A DNA stretch of 64,000 nucleotides. Source: Pyxidicoccus caerfyrddinensis (GTDB taxonomy: Bacteria; Myxococcota; Myxococcia; Myxococcales; Myxococcaceae). Positions 45,860 through 54,223 of this stretch are shown here, one piece after another. The translations under genes and the position numbers were made by a program. The notes under the pieces are model-generated. The model searched no databases. It saw only the letters and a list, made by a program, of their open reading frames with translations, and had not been told where the DNA came from. The first letter of the stretch is position 1; each line of letters opens with the position of its first letter. The DNA lies in assembly GCF_010894405.1 (NCBI RefSeq), contig NZ_JAAIYA010000009.1, positions 222,457 to 286,456 of the forward strand, given 5' to 3'.

Positions 45860-46300
45860 ATGACCTCCCCGTCGATGATGCTGTTGAATGTCCTGCTCAC
45901 GCAGCAGCCCGCGCCGGACTACGCGAAGCCTGACTCCTCCCTGTCCCCGAGCTACTTCGAGGTGCTGGAGCAGAACAGCCACATCATCTACCCGGCGGTA
46001 GCGATACTGACGCTGGTCATCATCGCCGCGGGCATCCTCCAGGCGTGGCGGACGCAGGACCTGGACGGCCTCCAGAAGAACGAGTTCAAGCGCGCCATCG
46101 TCAACGAGCTGCGCCGAAACATCAGCGGCATGCCCGGCGACCAGCTGGCGAAGTCCGTGGGGCTGGACCGGTTGAAGACGAACCGGCTGCTGGAGCAGAT
46201 GCAGCAGGAGGGCCTGGTGGTGAGCCACACCAACTCCCAGCGGCTCACCGTCTGGCGCATCCGTGGCGCGTCGCCCGAGCCGAGCGTGCGGAAGTACTGA
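45860..46300 (+). CDS. Membrane-anchored winged-helix protein
   Basis: A 146-residue protein with one transmembrane segment (about residues 41-62, HIIYPAVAILTLVIIAAGIL) followed by a cytoplasmic winged-helix-like domain (FKRAIVNELRRNISGMPGDQLAKSVGLDRLKTNRLLEQMQQEGLV, then a wing TNSQRLTVWRI). This arrangement suggests a regulator or sensor held at the membrane. ATG 45860 is preferred, GTG 45854 possible. It is convergent with the NRPS gene, with 9 bp between the stops. Confidence 0.75.
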   Translation: MTSPSMMLLNVLLTQQPAPDYAKPDSSLSPSYFEVLEQNSHIIYPAVAILTLVIIAAGILQAWRTQDLDGLQKNEFKRAIVNELRRNISGMPGDQLAKSVGLDRLKTNRLLEQMQQEGLVVSHTNSQRLTVWRIRGASPEPSVRKY

Positions 46301-46309
46301 CCGCGCGCC

Positions 46310-49300
46310 TCAGGTCGTTCCCGCGTCCCGCGCCAGTGAGTTCCTCAAGAGCGACGCCAGCGGCTCCACATGTGGAGCACGCAGGATGGAGTAGTGGTCT
46401 CCGTCAATCTCGTGGACCTGGAGCGCTCCAGTGGCCACCTCTGCCCAGCCGTGCACGCGGGTAGTGCCCTTCGCCTGGATGGAGAGGACGGGCCCGGCGT
46501 AAGGCGGCGGCACATAGCGCCATGCCGCCAGGAGGTTGAGCTCGAAGACCCTGCGCAGGGCCTGGAGTGGCTGGGAGCCCGTGGCGAGGGACTGGCTCGC
46601 TTCCTCCAGGGTGCGGAGCAGCTCCTCCGGCGCCATGCGTGAGAGCGCCTCGTCCATCAGCGGCAGTGCGTGCCCCGCGGCTTGCAGCAGGTCCTTGTAG
46701 AACAGCGCGCCGAAGCGCAGGGCCTCTGCAAGGTCCGGAGGCGTCTCCCCTCCGTCGAAGGGACGGACGAAGCCGTCGATGAGCACGAGCACTTCCACGC
46801 ACTCGCCCTGCCGCTGGAGCTGGCAGGCCATCTCCCACGCGATGCTGGCGCCCATCGACCAACCGCCCAGGAGGTACGGCCCGCGAGGCTGCACGGCCTT
46901 CAGCGCGGAGAGGTACAGCGCGGCCATCTCGGGGATGGTCTCGCAGGGTGGCGCCTCCCCTTCGAGCCCTCGCGCCTGCAATCCGTAGAAAGGCTGCTCC
47001 GGCCCGAGCAGCCGCGCGAGCTCCGTGTAGCTCAGCACCGTGCCGCCTACGGGGTGCACGCAGAAGAAGGGCCGCTGGTGTCCCGCCTTCAGCCGCACCA
47101 GCGGAGACCACTGCGCGGCCTCTTCGCGTAGCAGGCCCGCAAGGTGCGCCACCGTCGCCTGCTGGAACAGCGCCGCCACGGGGAGCGTGCGGCCCAGGCT
47201 GCTCCGGATGCGCGCCAGCAGGCGGATGGCTAGCAGCGAGTGGCCACCCAGCGCGAAGAAGTCATCCCTCACGCCGACGGGCCGCACGCCCAGCACCTCT
47301 TCCCAGACCTGCACCAACTGCTGCTCCAGCGCGTCGCGCGGCGCTTCGTAGCCACCCTTCAGCTCCTGGCGACTGGTGTCCGGGGCCGGCAGCGCCTTGC
47401 GGTCCACCTTCCCGGTGGGTGCCAGCGGTAGCGCGTCCAGCTTCACCAGCACGGAGGGCACCATGTACTCGGGCACGCGGCGCCCCAGCTGTCGCTTGAG
47501 CACCTCCGCGTCCCACGCTTCGCCCGCGCCCTGCACCACGTAGCCCACCAGCTTCTTCGCTCCACCCTCCTCCTGCTTCACCACCGCTGCCGCGTCCTTC
47601 ACGCCCGGCAGCGCGCGAAGTGCAACCTCCACCTCGCCCAGTTCCACCCGGAAGCCACGCACCTTCACCTGTCCGTCCAGCCGGCCGAGGAACTCCAGGT
47701 TGCCGTCTCCCAACCAGCGTGCCTTGTCGCCCGTCCGGTACAGCCGCCCTCCGTGCAGTCCACTCAGTGCATCCGGGAGGAAGCGCTCCGCCGTCAGGTC
47801 CGGTCGGCCGTGATAGCCGTGCGCGACGCTCGCGCCTCCGACGTACACCTCGCCGACCACGCCCACCGGGCTCGGCTCACCGCGCTCGTCCAGCACGTAG
47901 ACCGGCACGTTGCGGATGGGTACGCCCACCGGAGGCAACGCGGGCCACTTCGAGGGTGCGCCTCGCGCGCGCCACGCCGTCACCACGTGCGCTTCGGACG
48001 GGCCGTACTGGTTCTCCAGCACGCACCCGGGCAGCCGTTCGAAGAAGGCGACCAGCGCTGGAGTCACCTGGAGCTGCTCTCCCGCCGTCAGCACCTCATT
48101 CAGCGGAGGGAGGCGCGGCTCCAGCTGCGCCACCTCGCACAGCGCCTGCAACGCCACGAAGGGCAGGTAGAGCCGCCCCACCCCGTGCTCCACCATCAGC
48201 CGCAGCAGGTACACCGGGTCTCGCCGCTGCACCTCTCCCACCAGCAGCACCTTGCCGCCCAGGCACCATGTGCCGAACAGCTCCTGGAACGACACGTCGA
48301 AGTTCAGCGAGGCGAACTGCAGCGTCGTCGCCTTCGGGTCCACCGTGCGCTCCAGCAACCAGCGCAGCATGTTGCCCACCGCCCGGTGGGACATGACGAT
48401 GCCCTTCGGTCGGCCCGTGCTTCCTGACGTGTAGACGAAGTAGCAGGGCGTCTCCGGTGAGAGCCGCATCGCGAGCGCGTGCCTGGGCCTCGCGCCAATC
48501 GCCTGCGCTTCCTCCTCCAGCCGCACCACCTTCGCCTGGAGCCCGCGAGGCAGCGCCTCGTCCAGACGCCCCTGCACCAGCACCACCGGCGCGCCCGTGT
48601 CCTCCAGCATCTGCGCCAGTCGCTCGGCCGGGTAGCTCGCGTCCAATGGGAGGAACGCCGCTCCCGCCTTGAGCGTCGCCAGCACCGCCACCGGCATCTT
48701 CAGGCTGCTGCGCTCCAGGCACAGTCCCACCGTGCCGCCCGGCTCCACACCTAGCGCCACCAGGTGGTGCGCGAGCTGGTTGGCCTCGGACTCCAGCTGC
48801 GCGTACGTCAGCGCCTCGTGCCCGTCCGTCACTGCCACTGCATCCGGAGTGCGCGCCACCTGCGCTTCCACCCAGCGGTGCATCAGGCCCGGCGTGTACT
48901 CCGCGTCGACGCGCCCGCTCCACTCCTCCACAAGTTGTCGGCGCTCCTCGGCCCCGAGCAGTGGGAGCTCACCGACTCGTGTCTCGGGACGTGCTACCGC
49001 CGCTTCGAGCAGGCGCACGTAGTATCCCGCCAGCCGTTGCACCGTCGCCTCGTCGAAGAGGGCCGTGCTGTACTCCCAGATGCACAGCCAGCCGTCCGGC
49101 GTCTCCCGCATGAACAGCGTCAGGTCGAACTTCGCCATGCCGGCGTCGAAGTCGACCTCGCTCGCATCCAGCCCGGGTAGGGACGGCAGGGGGCGGGCGG
49201 ATTGCAGGACGAACATCACCTGGAACAGCGGCGAGCGGCTCAGGTCACGCGCGGGCTGCAGCGCGTCCACCAGCGACTCGAACGGCACATCCTGGCGCGC

Positions 49301-50326
49301 ATATGCGCCCAGGCACGCCTGGCGGACGCGACCCAGCAGACTCCGGAAGGTCTCCTCGCCCTCCACGTCCATGCGCAGGGCCATCGTGTTGACGAAGAAG
49401 CCGATGAGCCCCTCGAGCTCGCGCCGGTTGCGCCCTGAAATCGGCGTGCCCAGCACGACGTCGCGCTGTCCGCTGTAGCGAGACAGCAACGCCTGGAAGC
49501 CCGCCAGCAAGAGCATGAACGGCGTCACGCCCTCGCGACGCGCCACGTCCTTCACCACGGCGGACAGCGACGGCGGCAGCGGCATCCGCAGCGTCGTTCC
49601 CACGAAGGACTGCACCGGCGGCCTCGGTCGGTCCGTCGGAAGCTCCAGCGCGGGCGAGGCCCCCGCGAGGTGCGCCTTCCACCATGCGAGCTGCTCCTCC
49701 AGCACGTCGCCCTTCAGCCACCCGCGCTGCCACAGCGTGTAGTCCGCGTACTGCACCGACAGCGCCGGCAACACCGGGGCCGCGCCCGTGCTGAACGCCG
49801 CGTAGAGCACGCGCAGCTCCCGCTCCATCACCTCCAGCGACCACCCGTCGCACGCGATGTGGTGCAGCATCAGCAGCAGCGCATGGTCCTCCGGCCCCAG
49901 CCGCAGCAGCCTCGCGCGCAGCAGCGGCCCTGACTCCAGGTCGAACGGCCGCCGCGTCTCCTGTTCCGCGCGCAGTGCCGCCTCGGACTCGCCCTCCAGA
50001 GGCTCCACCGTCAGCGGCACCACCACCGCCGCCTCCGGTGCAATCCGCTGCACCGGCTGCCCACCCTCCTCCGCGTACGTGGTGCGCAGTACCTCGTGCC
50101 GGCGCACCAGCTCCGTGAGCGCGCGCTCCAGCGCGGCCACGTCCAGCGACCCCTTCAGCCGCGCGAAGAAGGGCACGTTGTAGGAGAAGCCACCGGCGTC
50201 CACCTGCGCCAGGAACCACAGCCGCTGCTGGGCGAAGGACATCGGCAACGCGACGCCTCGCGGAGCAGGTGTCAGCGCTGGCAACCCACGACCCGCTCCC
50301 GACCGCTTCACCCCGTGCGCGTGCAT
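46310..50326 (-). CDS. Nonribosomal peptide synthetase, terminal module C-A-T-TE
   Basis: One complete chain-terminating module of ~1340 residues. Residue numbers are counted from the longer GTG start at 50389. C domain ~48-480 with HHIACDG (176-182); A domain ~500-1005 with YTSGSTGRPKG, FDVSFQE, NQYGPSEA, YRTGD, GRLDGQVKVRGFRVE, PTGKVDRKAL; T domain with GGHS (carrier Ser1051); TE ~1125-1359 with GWSMG (Ser1178), Asp1205 and a late His in GDHYSI. The A-pocket residues read D-V-Q-Y-L-A-Q-V-V-K, eight of ten positions like the proline code. ATG 50326 is preferred (GGAG 7 bases upstream). It presumably ends the chain started by the partial NRPS at 54.2-64 kb; that order is inferred from strand and the TE. 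Confidence 0.93.
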   Translation of the reverse strand: MHAHGVKRSGAGRGLPALTPAPRGVALPMSFAQQRLWFLAQVDAGGFSYNVPFFARLKGSLDVAALERALTELVRRHEVLRTTYAEEGGQPVQRIAPEAAVVVPLTVEPLEGESEAALRAEQETRRPFDLESGPLLRARLLRLGPEDHALLLMLHHIACDGWSLEVMERELRVLYAAFSTGAAPVLPALSVQYADYTLWQRGWLKGDVLEEQLAWWKAHLAGASPALELPTDRPRPPVQSFVGTTLRMPLPPSLSAVVKDVARREGVTPFMLLLAGFQALLSRYSGQRDVVLGTPISGRNRRELEGLIGFFVNTMALRMDVEGEETFRSLLGRVRQACLGAYARQDVPFESLVDALQPARDLSRSPLFQVMFVLQSARPLPSLPGLDASEVDFDAGMAKFDLTLFMRETPDGWLCIWEYSTALFDEATVQRLAGYYVRLLEAAVARPETRVGELPLLGAEERRQLVEEWSGRVDAEYTPGLMHRWVEAQVARTPDAVAVTDGHEALTYAQLESEANQLAHHLVALGVEPGGTVGLCLERSSLKMPVAVLATLKAGAAFLPLDASYPAERLAQMLEDTGAPVVLVQGRLDEALPRGLQAKVVRLEEEAQAIGARPRHALAMRLSPETPCYFVYTSGSTGRPKGIVMSHRAVGNMLRWLLERTVDPKATTLQFASLNFDVSFQELFGTWCLGGKVLLVGEVQRRDPVYLLRLMVEHGVGRLYLPFVALQALCEVAQLEPRLPPLNEVLTAGEQLQVTPALVAFFERLPGCVLENQYGPSEAHVVTAWRARGAPSKWPALPPVGVPIRNVPVYVLDERGEPSPVGVVGEVYVGGASVAHGYHGRPDLTAERFLPDALSGLHGGRLYRTGDKARWLGDGNLEFLGRLDGQVKVRGFRVELGEVEVALRALPGVKDAAAVVKQEEGGAKKLVGYVVQGAGEAWDAEVLKRQLGRRVPEYMVPSVLVKLDALPLAPTGKVDRKALPAPDTSRQELKGGYEAPRDALEQQLVQVWEEVLGVRPVGVRDDFFALGGHSLLAIRLLARIRSSLGRTLPVAALFQQATVAHLAGLLREEAAQWSPLVRLKAGHQRPFFCVHPVGGTVLSYTELARLLGPEQPFYGLQARGLEGEAPPCETIPEMAALYLSALKAVQPRGPYLLGGWSMGASIAWEMACQLQRQGECVEVLVLIDGFVRPFDGGETPPDLAEALRFGALFYKDLLQAAGHALPLMDEALSRMAPEELLRTLEEASQSLATGSQPLQALRRVFELNLLAAWRYVPPPYAGPVLSIQAKGTTRVHGWAEVATGALQVHEIDGDHYSILRAPHVEPLASLLRNSLARDAGTT
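48270..48464 (-). repeat. Copy 1 of a 195-bp identical repeat inside two A domains
   Basis: The 195 bases here are identical to 63806-64000. They code for the A3-A4 region (YTSGSTG to the FDVSFQE part of the specificity pocket). Flanking sequence is also highly similar but with scattered differences. Confidence 0.9.
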
Positions 50327-50390
50327 TTCGGCACTCCGTGTCCCGGTGGCTTTCCTGCCCGTCACACCGTCAGCCTCCGGTGTGTTCACG

Positions 50391-50440
50391 CAGAATAACT
50401 TTCAAAGCTCACACGCTAGTCACGTTTAGCCAGGATAACT
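50391..50440. promoter_or_regulatory. Direct repeats in the divergent NRPS/PKS promoter region
   Basis: CAGAATAACT (50391-50400) and CAGGATAACT (50431-50440), 9 of 10 identical and exactly 40 bp apart, lie in the ~135-bp gap between the NRPS and PKS starts. The gap is distinctly AT-rich compared with its flanks, and TATGCT/TAATCA elements that could be -10 boxes follow the second copy. Probable binding sites for a shared regulator. Confidence 0.45.
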
Positions 50441-50461
50441 ACGTATGCTCTAATCAGGCGC

Positions 50462-53400
50462 ATGCACGACACCGCGCTCGACGCGTCGCCCGACGAGGGG
50501 GCCATCGCCGTCGTAGGTATCGCCCTTCGCTTTCCGGGCGCTCCGAACGTCCGCCGCTTCTGGTCCAACGTCGCCTCGGGCGTGGACTCCGTCACCGTCC
50601 TCGACGCCGAGCAGCGCGCGAAGGCGGGCATGCCCGCGGAAGAGGGCTGGGTGGCGGCGGCCGGCATCGTCGAGAACCCCGAGCTCTTCGACGCCGCCTT
50701 CTTCGGCTACTCGCCGCGCGAGGCCGAGCAGCTCGACCCGCAGCATCGGCTCTTCATGGAGTGCGCGTGGGAGGGACTCGAGTCCGCCGGCTACGCGGTG
50801 CGCTCCAGCCCGCTGCACGCGGGCGTCTACGCGGGCGCGACACTGAGCACCTACCTGCTCCGCAACGTGCTGCCGAACATGGAGGAGCGCTCCAGTAACT
50901 TGATGGAGAGCGCGCTCGGGACGAACCCCGACTTCCTCGCGACGCGCGTTGCCTACAAACTCAACCTCACCGGGCCGGCGATGACCGTGCAGACGGCGTG
51001 CTCCACGTCGCTCACCGCCATCCACCTCGCCTGTCAGTCGCTGCTCGCGGGGGAGTGCAACCTCGCGCTCGCGGGGGGGGCGGCCGTGCGGTCACCGCAA
51101 CTCCAGGCGTATCGCGCGCAACTGGGAGGCATCTCCTCCTCCGACGGCCGCTGCAGGGCCTTCGACGAGAAGGCCACGGGGGCGGTGCCCGGCAACGGCG
51201 TCGCGGTGGTGGTGCTCAAGCGGCTCGCCGATGCGCTCGCGGATGGCGACCCCATCCGCGCCGTCATCCGCGGCACGGCCATCAACAACGACGGCAGCAA
51301 CAAGACGGGCTTCGGTGCCCCCTCGGTGTCCGGACAGATTGCCGCCATCACCGACGCCCAGGCCCTGGCCGGCGTCGAGCCCAGGACGCTCTCGTACATC
51401 GAGGCCCACGGCACCGGCACCCCGCTGGGAGACCCCGTCGAGGTCTCCGCGCTCAAGCAGGTGTTCCGGGGCGTGGCGCCGGGCTCCGTGGGCCTGGGCT
51501 CGGTGAAGACCAACATCGGTCACCTCGATGCCGCGGCCGGCGTCGCCGCGCTCATCAAGGCGGTGCTCGCGCTCGAGAACAAGCTGCTGCCGCCCACCCT
51601 GCACTTCACCCGGCCCAATCCCCTGCTGGAGCTGGAGGGCAGCCCCTTCTACGTCGTCAGCCAGCCGCGCCCTTGGAATGGGCCGCTGCCCCGGCGCGCG
51701 GGCGTGAGCTCGTTCGGCATCGGCGGCACCAATGCCCACGCCGTGCTCGAAGAAGCACCGGCCCTGCCACCGGCCGACCCGCCTCGCCGCGAAGAGGAGT
51801 TGCTGCTCCTGTCCGCCCGCTCCGAGGAAGCGCTGGAGCGGATGAGCTCCGAGCTGGCCGAGCACCTGGGCCACGCCTCCGAGTCCCTGCCTGACGTGGC
51901 CCACACGCTCCAGGTCGGGCGCAACCGCTTCGGCTGGCGGCGCTTCGTCACCGCGAGCCGCAAGGACGAGGCCGCCGCGCGGCTCACCGCCAGCGACGCC
52001 AGCAAGGCCCCCACCACCTTCGACGACACCGAGCGGCGCGGTGCCGTCTTCCTCTTCCCCGGCATGGGCCCCCAGCGGGTGAACATGGGCGCCGAGCTGC
52101 TGAAGGAGCCCGCCTTCCGCGAAGCCGTGGACCAGTGCGCGGAGCTGATTCGCCGTCACCTCGGAAGCGACCCGCGCGAGCTGATGTTCGCGGGCCCCGA
52201 GCGCTTCGATGCCGCGAGCCGTGAGCTGGACCGGCCCCTGTGGGCGCAGCCCACGCTGTTCACCTGCGAGTGGGCGCTGGCACAGCTGTGGCGCTCATGG
52301 GGTGTCGAGCCGGAAGCGCTGCTCGGCCACTCGATGGGCGAGTACGCGGCGGCGTGCTTCGCGGGAGTCTTCACGCTCGAAGAGGCGCTGGAGCTCGTCG
52401 TGGCGCGCGGTCGCATCCTGGAGCAGCTCCCGCCAGGAGGAATGACGGCGGCGCTCGCGCCGGTGGCACAGGTGGAGCCGCTGCTCGGCCCGGAGCTGTC
52501 GGTGGCCGCCATCAACACGCCGTCGGCGTGTGTCATCTCCGGCCCGCTGGACGCGCTGGCGGCCTTCGAGGCGACGCTCGCGGGACGGGGCCTCGAGTCG
52601 AAGCGGCTGCGCAACGCGCGGGCGGGACACTCGGCCATGCTCGAACCGCACCTGGCGGACTTCGCGCGACTGGTCTCCCGCTTCTCGCCGCGCGCTCCGT
52701 CGGTGCCGCTGCTGTCGAGCCTCACCGGCCGCTGGCTCACCGAGCGCGAGGCCGTGGACCCCGCGTACTGGAGCCGGCACCTGCGCGAGACGGTGCGGTT
52801 CTCCGACGCGCTGTCCCTGGTGCTCGCGTCCGGAGAGCGGGCGCTCATCGAAGTGGGGCCTGGCACCACCCTCACCTCGCTGGCGCGCCAGCATCCGGCA
52901 CTTGCGTCCCAGCCGGTCATCGCCACGCTGCCGGGCACGGGGGCGCGGCAGGGGGGCTCGCTCGCTCCGCTCGGCGAGGCGTGGCTCGCGGGAGTCCCCG
53001 TCGACTGGGAGCACTTCCGCGACGGGGAGCGCCGCCGCCGGGTGACGCTGCCAACGTACAGCTTCGACCGCGAGCGGTATTGGATTGAGGCGGCGGCTCC
53101 GGCGGCATCGAGCCCGCGCGCCACCGAGCACCGCCCCGTGGCCGCATCTCCGTCCCCCCGGAGAGCGAGGAAGGGGGCTGCACCCGTACCGCCTCGCGAC
53201 GCCACCGAGGCGCAGCTCATCGAGTGCTTCCAGCAGCTGTTCCACCTCGACGAGGTGGGCATCCACGATGACTTCTTCGCGCTGGGCGGGGACTCGCTCA
53301 TCGCGCTGCGACTGACGGCGCGCATCGAGGAGCGCTTCGGCGTCCGGCTCGCGCTGAGGGCGGTCCTGGAGGGCCCGACGGTGGCGCAGCTCGCGCAGCG

Positions 53401-54223
53401 GGTGGGTGCCCCCCGTGACGCATCGCCAGCCAGGGAGACGCAGCCGGACTGCCTCGTGACGCTCCAGGCCGGCTCACGCGGAACGCCCGTCTTCATCGTG
53501 CACGCGGCCGCCGGTCAGGTGCTCTTCTACCGTGACCTCGCGCGGAGCATCTCCCCCGAGCGGCCCATCTACGGCATCGAGGCCGTGGGGCTGACCGAGG
53601 GCCGTCCGTGCCAGACCTCGGTGGAGGAGATGGCGGCGCACTACCTCGACGTCATCCGGAAGGTGCAACCCACCGGCCCGTACCTGCTCGTGGGTGCTTC
53701 GTTCGGCGGCATGGTTGTCTACGAGATGGCCCGCAGGCTCTCGGCGGAGGGGCAGTCGGTGCCCCTGTGCGCGATGGTCGACACGCCCGCGCCGAGCAAG
53801 CTCGGCTCCTGGAGCATGGACGGCGCGGAGCTGCTGTCGTCCCTCGTGCGCCGTGCCATCTCCGCCGATCAGCTGCGCGGACTGCCGCTGGAGGAGCAGT
53901 TCCGGTTGCTCCAGGAGCACGCCCTGAAGACGGGCACCGAGCCCGTGTTCCCGAGCCTCGAACAGGCGCGGCGGCAGATTGACGTGTGGCTCGCGAATGG
54001 CGTCGCCATGAGCCGGTATGCGCCGCCGCGCTGGGAGGGCGGCGAGGTGCAGTACTTCCTCGCCGACGAGACCACCCCGGGCCAGCCCGACCACGCGGAG
54101 CGGGGCTGGATGCGATTCGGCGCGGCGGTGCGGGTGGAGGTCACCCCTGGAGACCACACCAGCATGCTGCTGCCCCCCCATGCGGAGGGGCTCGGCGCGC
54201 GGCTGGCGCGGCTGATTCGCTAG
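50462..54223 (+). CDS. Type I polyketide synthase, single module KS-AT-ACP-TE
   Basis: A 1253-residue PKS. KS ~13-430 with Cys180 (TACSTS), His316 (EAHGTGT), His354 (NIGHL), so catalytically complete. AT ~525-860 with GHSMGEY (Ser624); the usual HAFHS/YASHS position reads RAGHS (720-724). ACP ~915-985 with GGDS (Ser945). TE ~1005-1253 with GASFGG (Ser1080). No KR, DH or ER, so the unit would be released or passed on unreduced. KS type and neighbours suggest it extends a peptide chain, but it has its own TE. It lies opposite to the flanking NRPS genes; its TAG stop shares CTAG with the TAG stop of the large NRPS. Confidence 0.93.
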   Translation: MHDTALDASPDEGAIAVVGIALRFPGAPNVRRFWSNVASGVDSVTVLDAEQRAKAGMPAEEGWVAAAGIVENPELFDAAFFGYSPREAEQLDPQHRLFMECAWEGLESAGYAVRSSPLHAGVYAGATLSTYLLRNVLPNMEERSSNLMESALGTNPDFLATRVAYKLNLTGPAMTVQTACSTSLTAIHLACQSLLAGECNLALAGGAAVRSPQLQAYRAQLGGISSSDGRCRAFDEKATGAVPGNGVAVVVLKRLADALADGDPIRAVIRGTAINNDGSNKTGFGAPSVSGQIAAITDAQALAGVEPRTLSYIEAHGTGTPLGDPVEVSALKQVFRGVAPGSVGLGSVKTNIGHLDAAAGVAALIKAVLALENKLLPPTLHFTRPNPLLELEGSPFYVVSQPRPWNGPLPRRAGVSSFGIGGTNAHAVLEEAPALPPADPPRREEELLLLSARSEEALERMSSELAEHLGHASESLPDVAHTLQVGRNRFGWRRFVTASRKDEAAARLTASDASKAPTTFDDTERRGAVFLFPGMGPQRVNMGAELLKEPAFREAVDQCAELIRRHLGSDPRELMFAGPERFDAASRELDRPLWAQPTLFTCEWALAQLWRSWGVEPEALLGHSMGEYAAACFAGVFTLEEALELVVARGRILEQLPPGGMTAALAPVAQVEPLLGPELSVAAINTPSACVISGPLDALAAFEATLAGRGLESKRLRNARAGHSAMLEPHLADFARLVSRFSPRAPSVPLLSSLTGRWLTEREAVDPAYWSRHLRETVRFSDALSLVLASGERALIEVGPGTTLTSLARQHPALASQPVIATLPGTGARQGGSLAPLGEAWLAGVPVDWEHFRDGERRRRVTLPTYSFDRERYWIEAAAPAASSPRATEHRPVAASPSPRRARKGAAPVPPRDATEAQLIECFQQLFHLDEVGIHDDFFALGGDSLIALRLTARIEERFGVRLALRAVLEGPTVAQLAQRVGAPRDASPARETQPDCLVTLQAGSRGTPVFIVHAAAGQVLFYRDLARSISPERPIYGIEAVGLTEGRPCQTSVEEMAAHYLDVIRKVQPTGPYLLVGASFGGMVVYEMARRLSAEGQSVPLCAMVDTPAPSKLGSWSMDGAELLSSLVRRAISADQLRGLPLEEQFRLLQEHALKTGTEPVFPSLEQARRQIDVWLANGVAMSRYAPPRWEGGEVQYFLADETTPGQPDHAERGWMRFGAAVRVEVTPGDHTSMLLPPHAEGLGARLARLIR

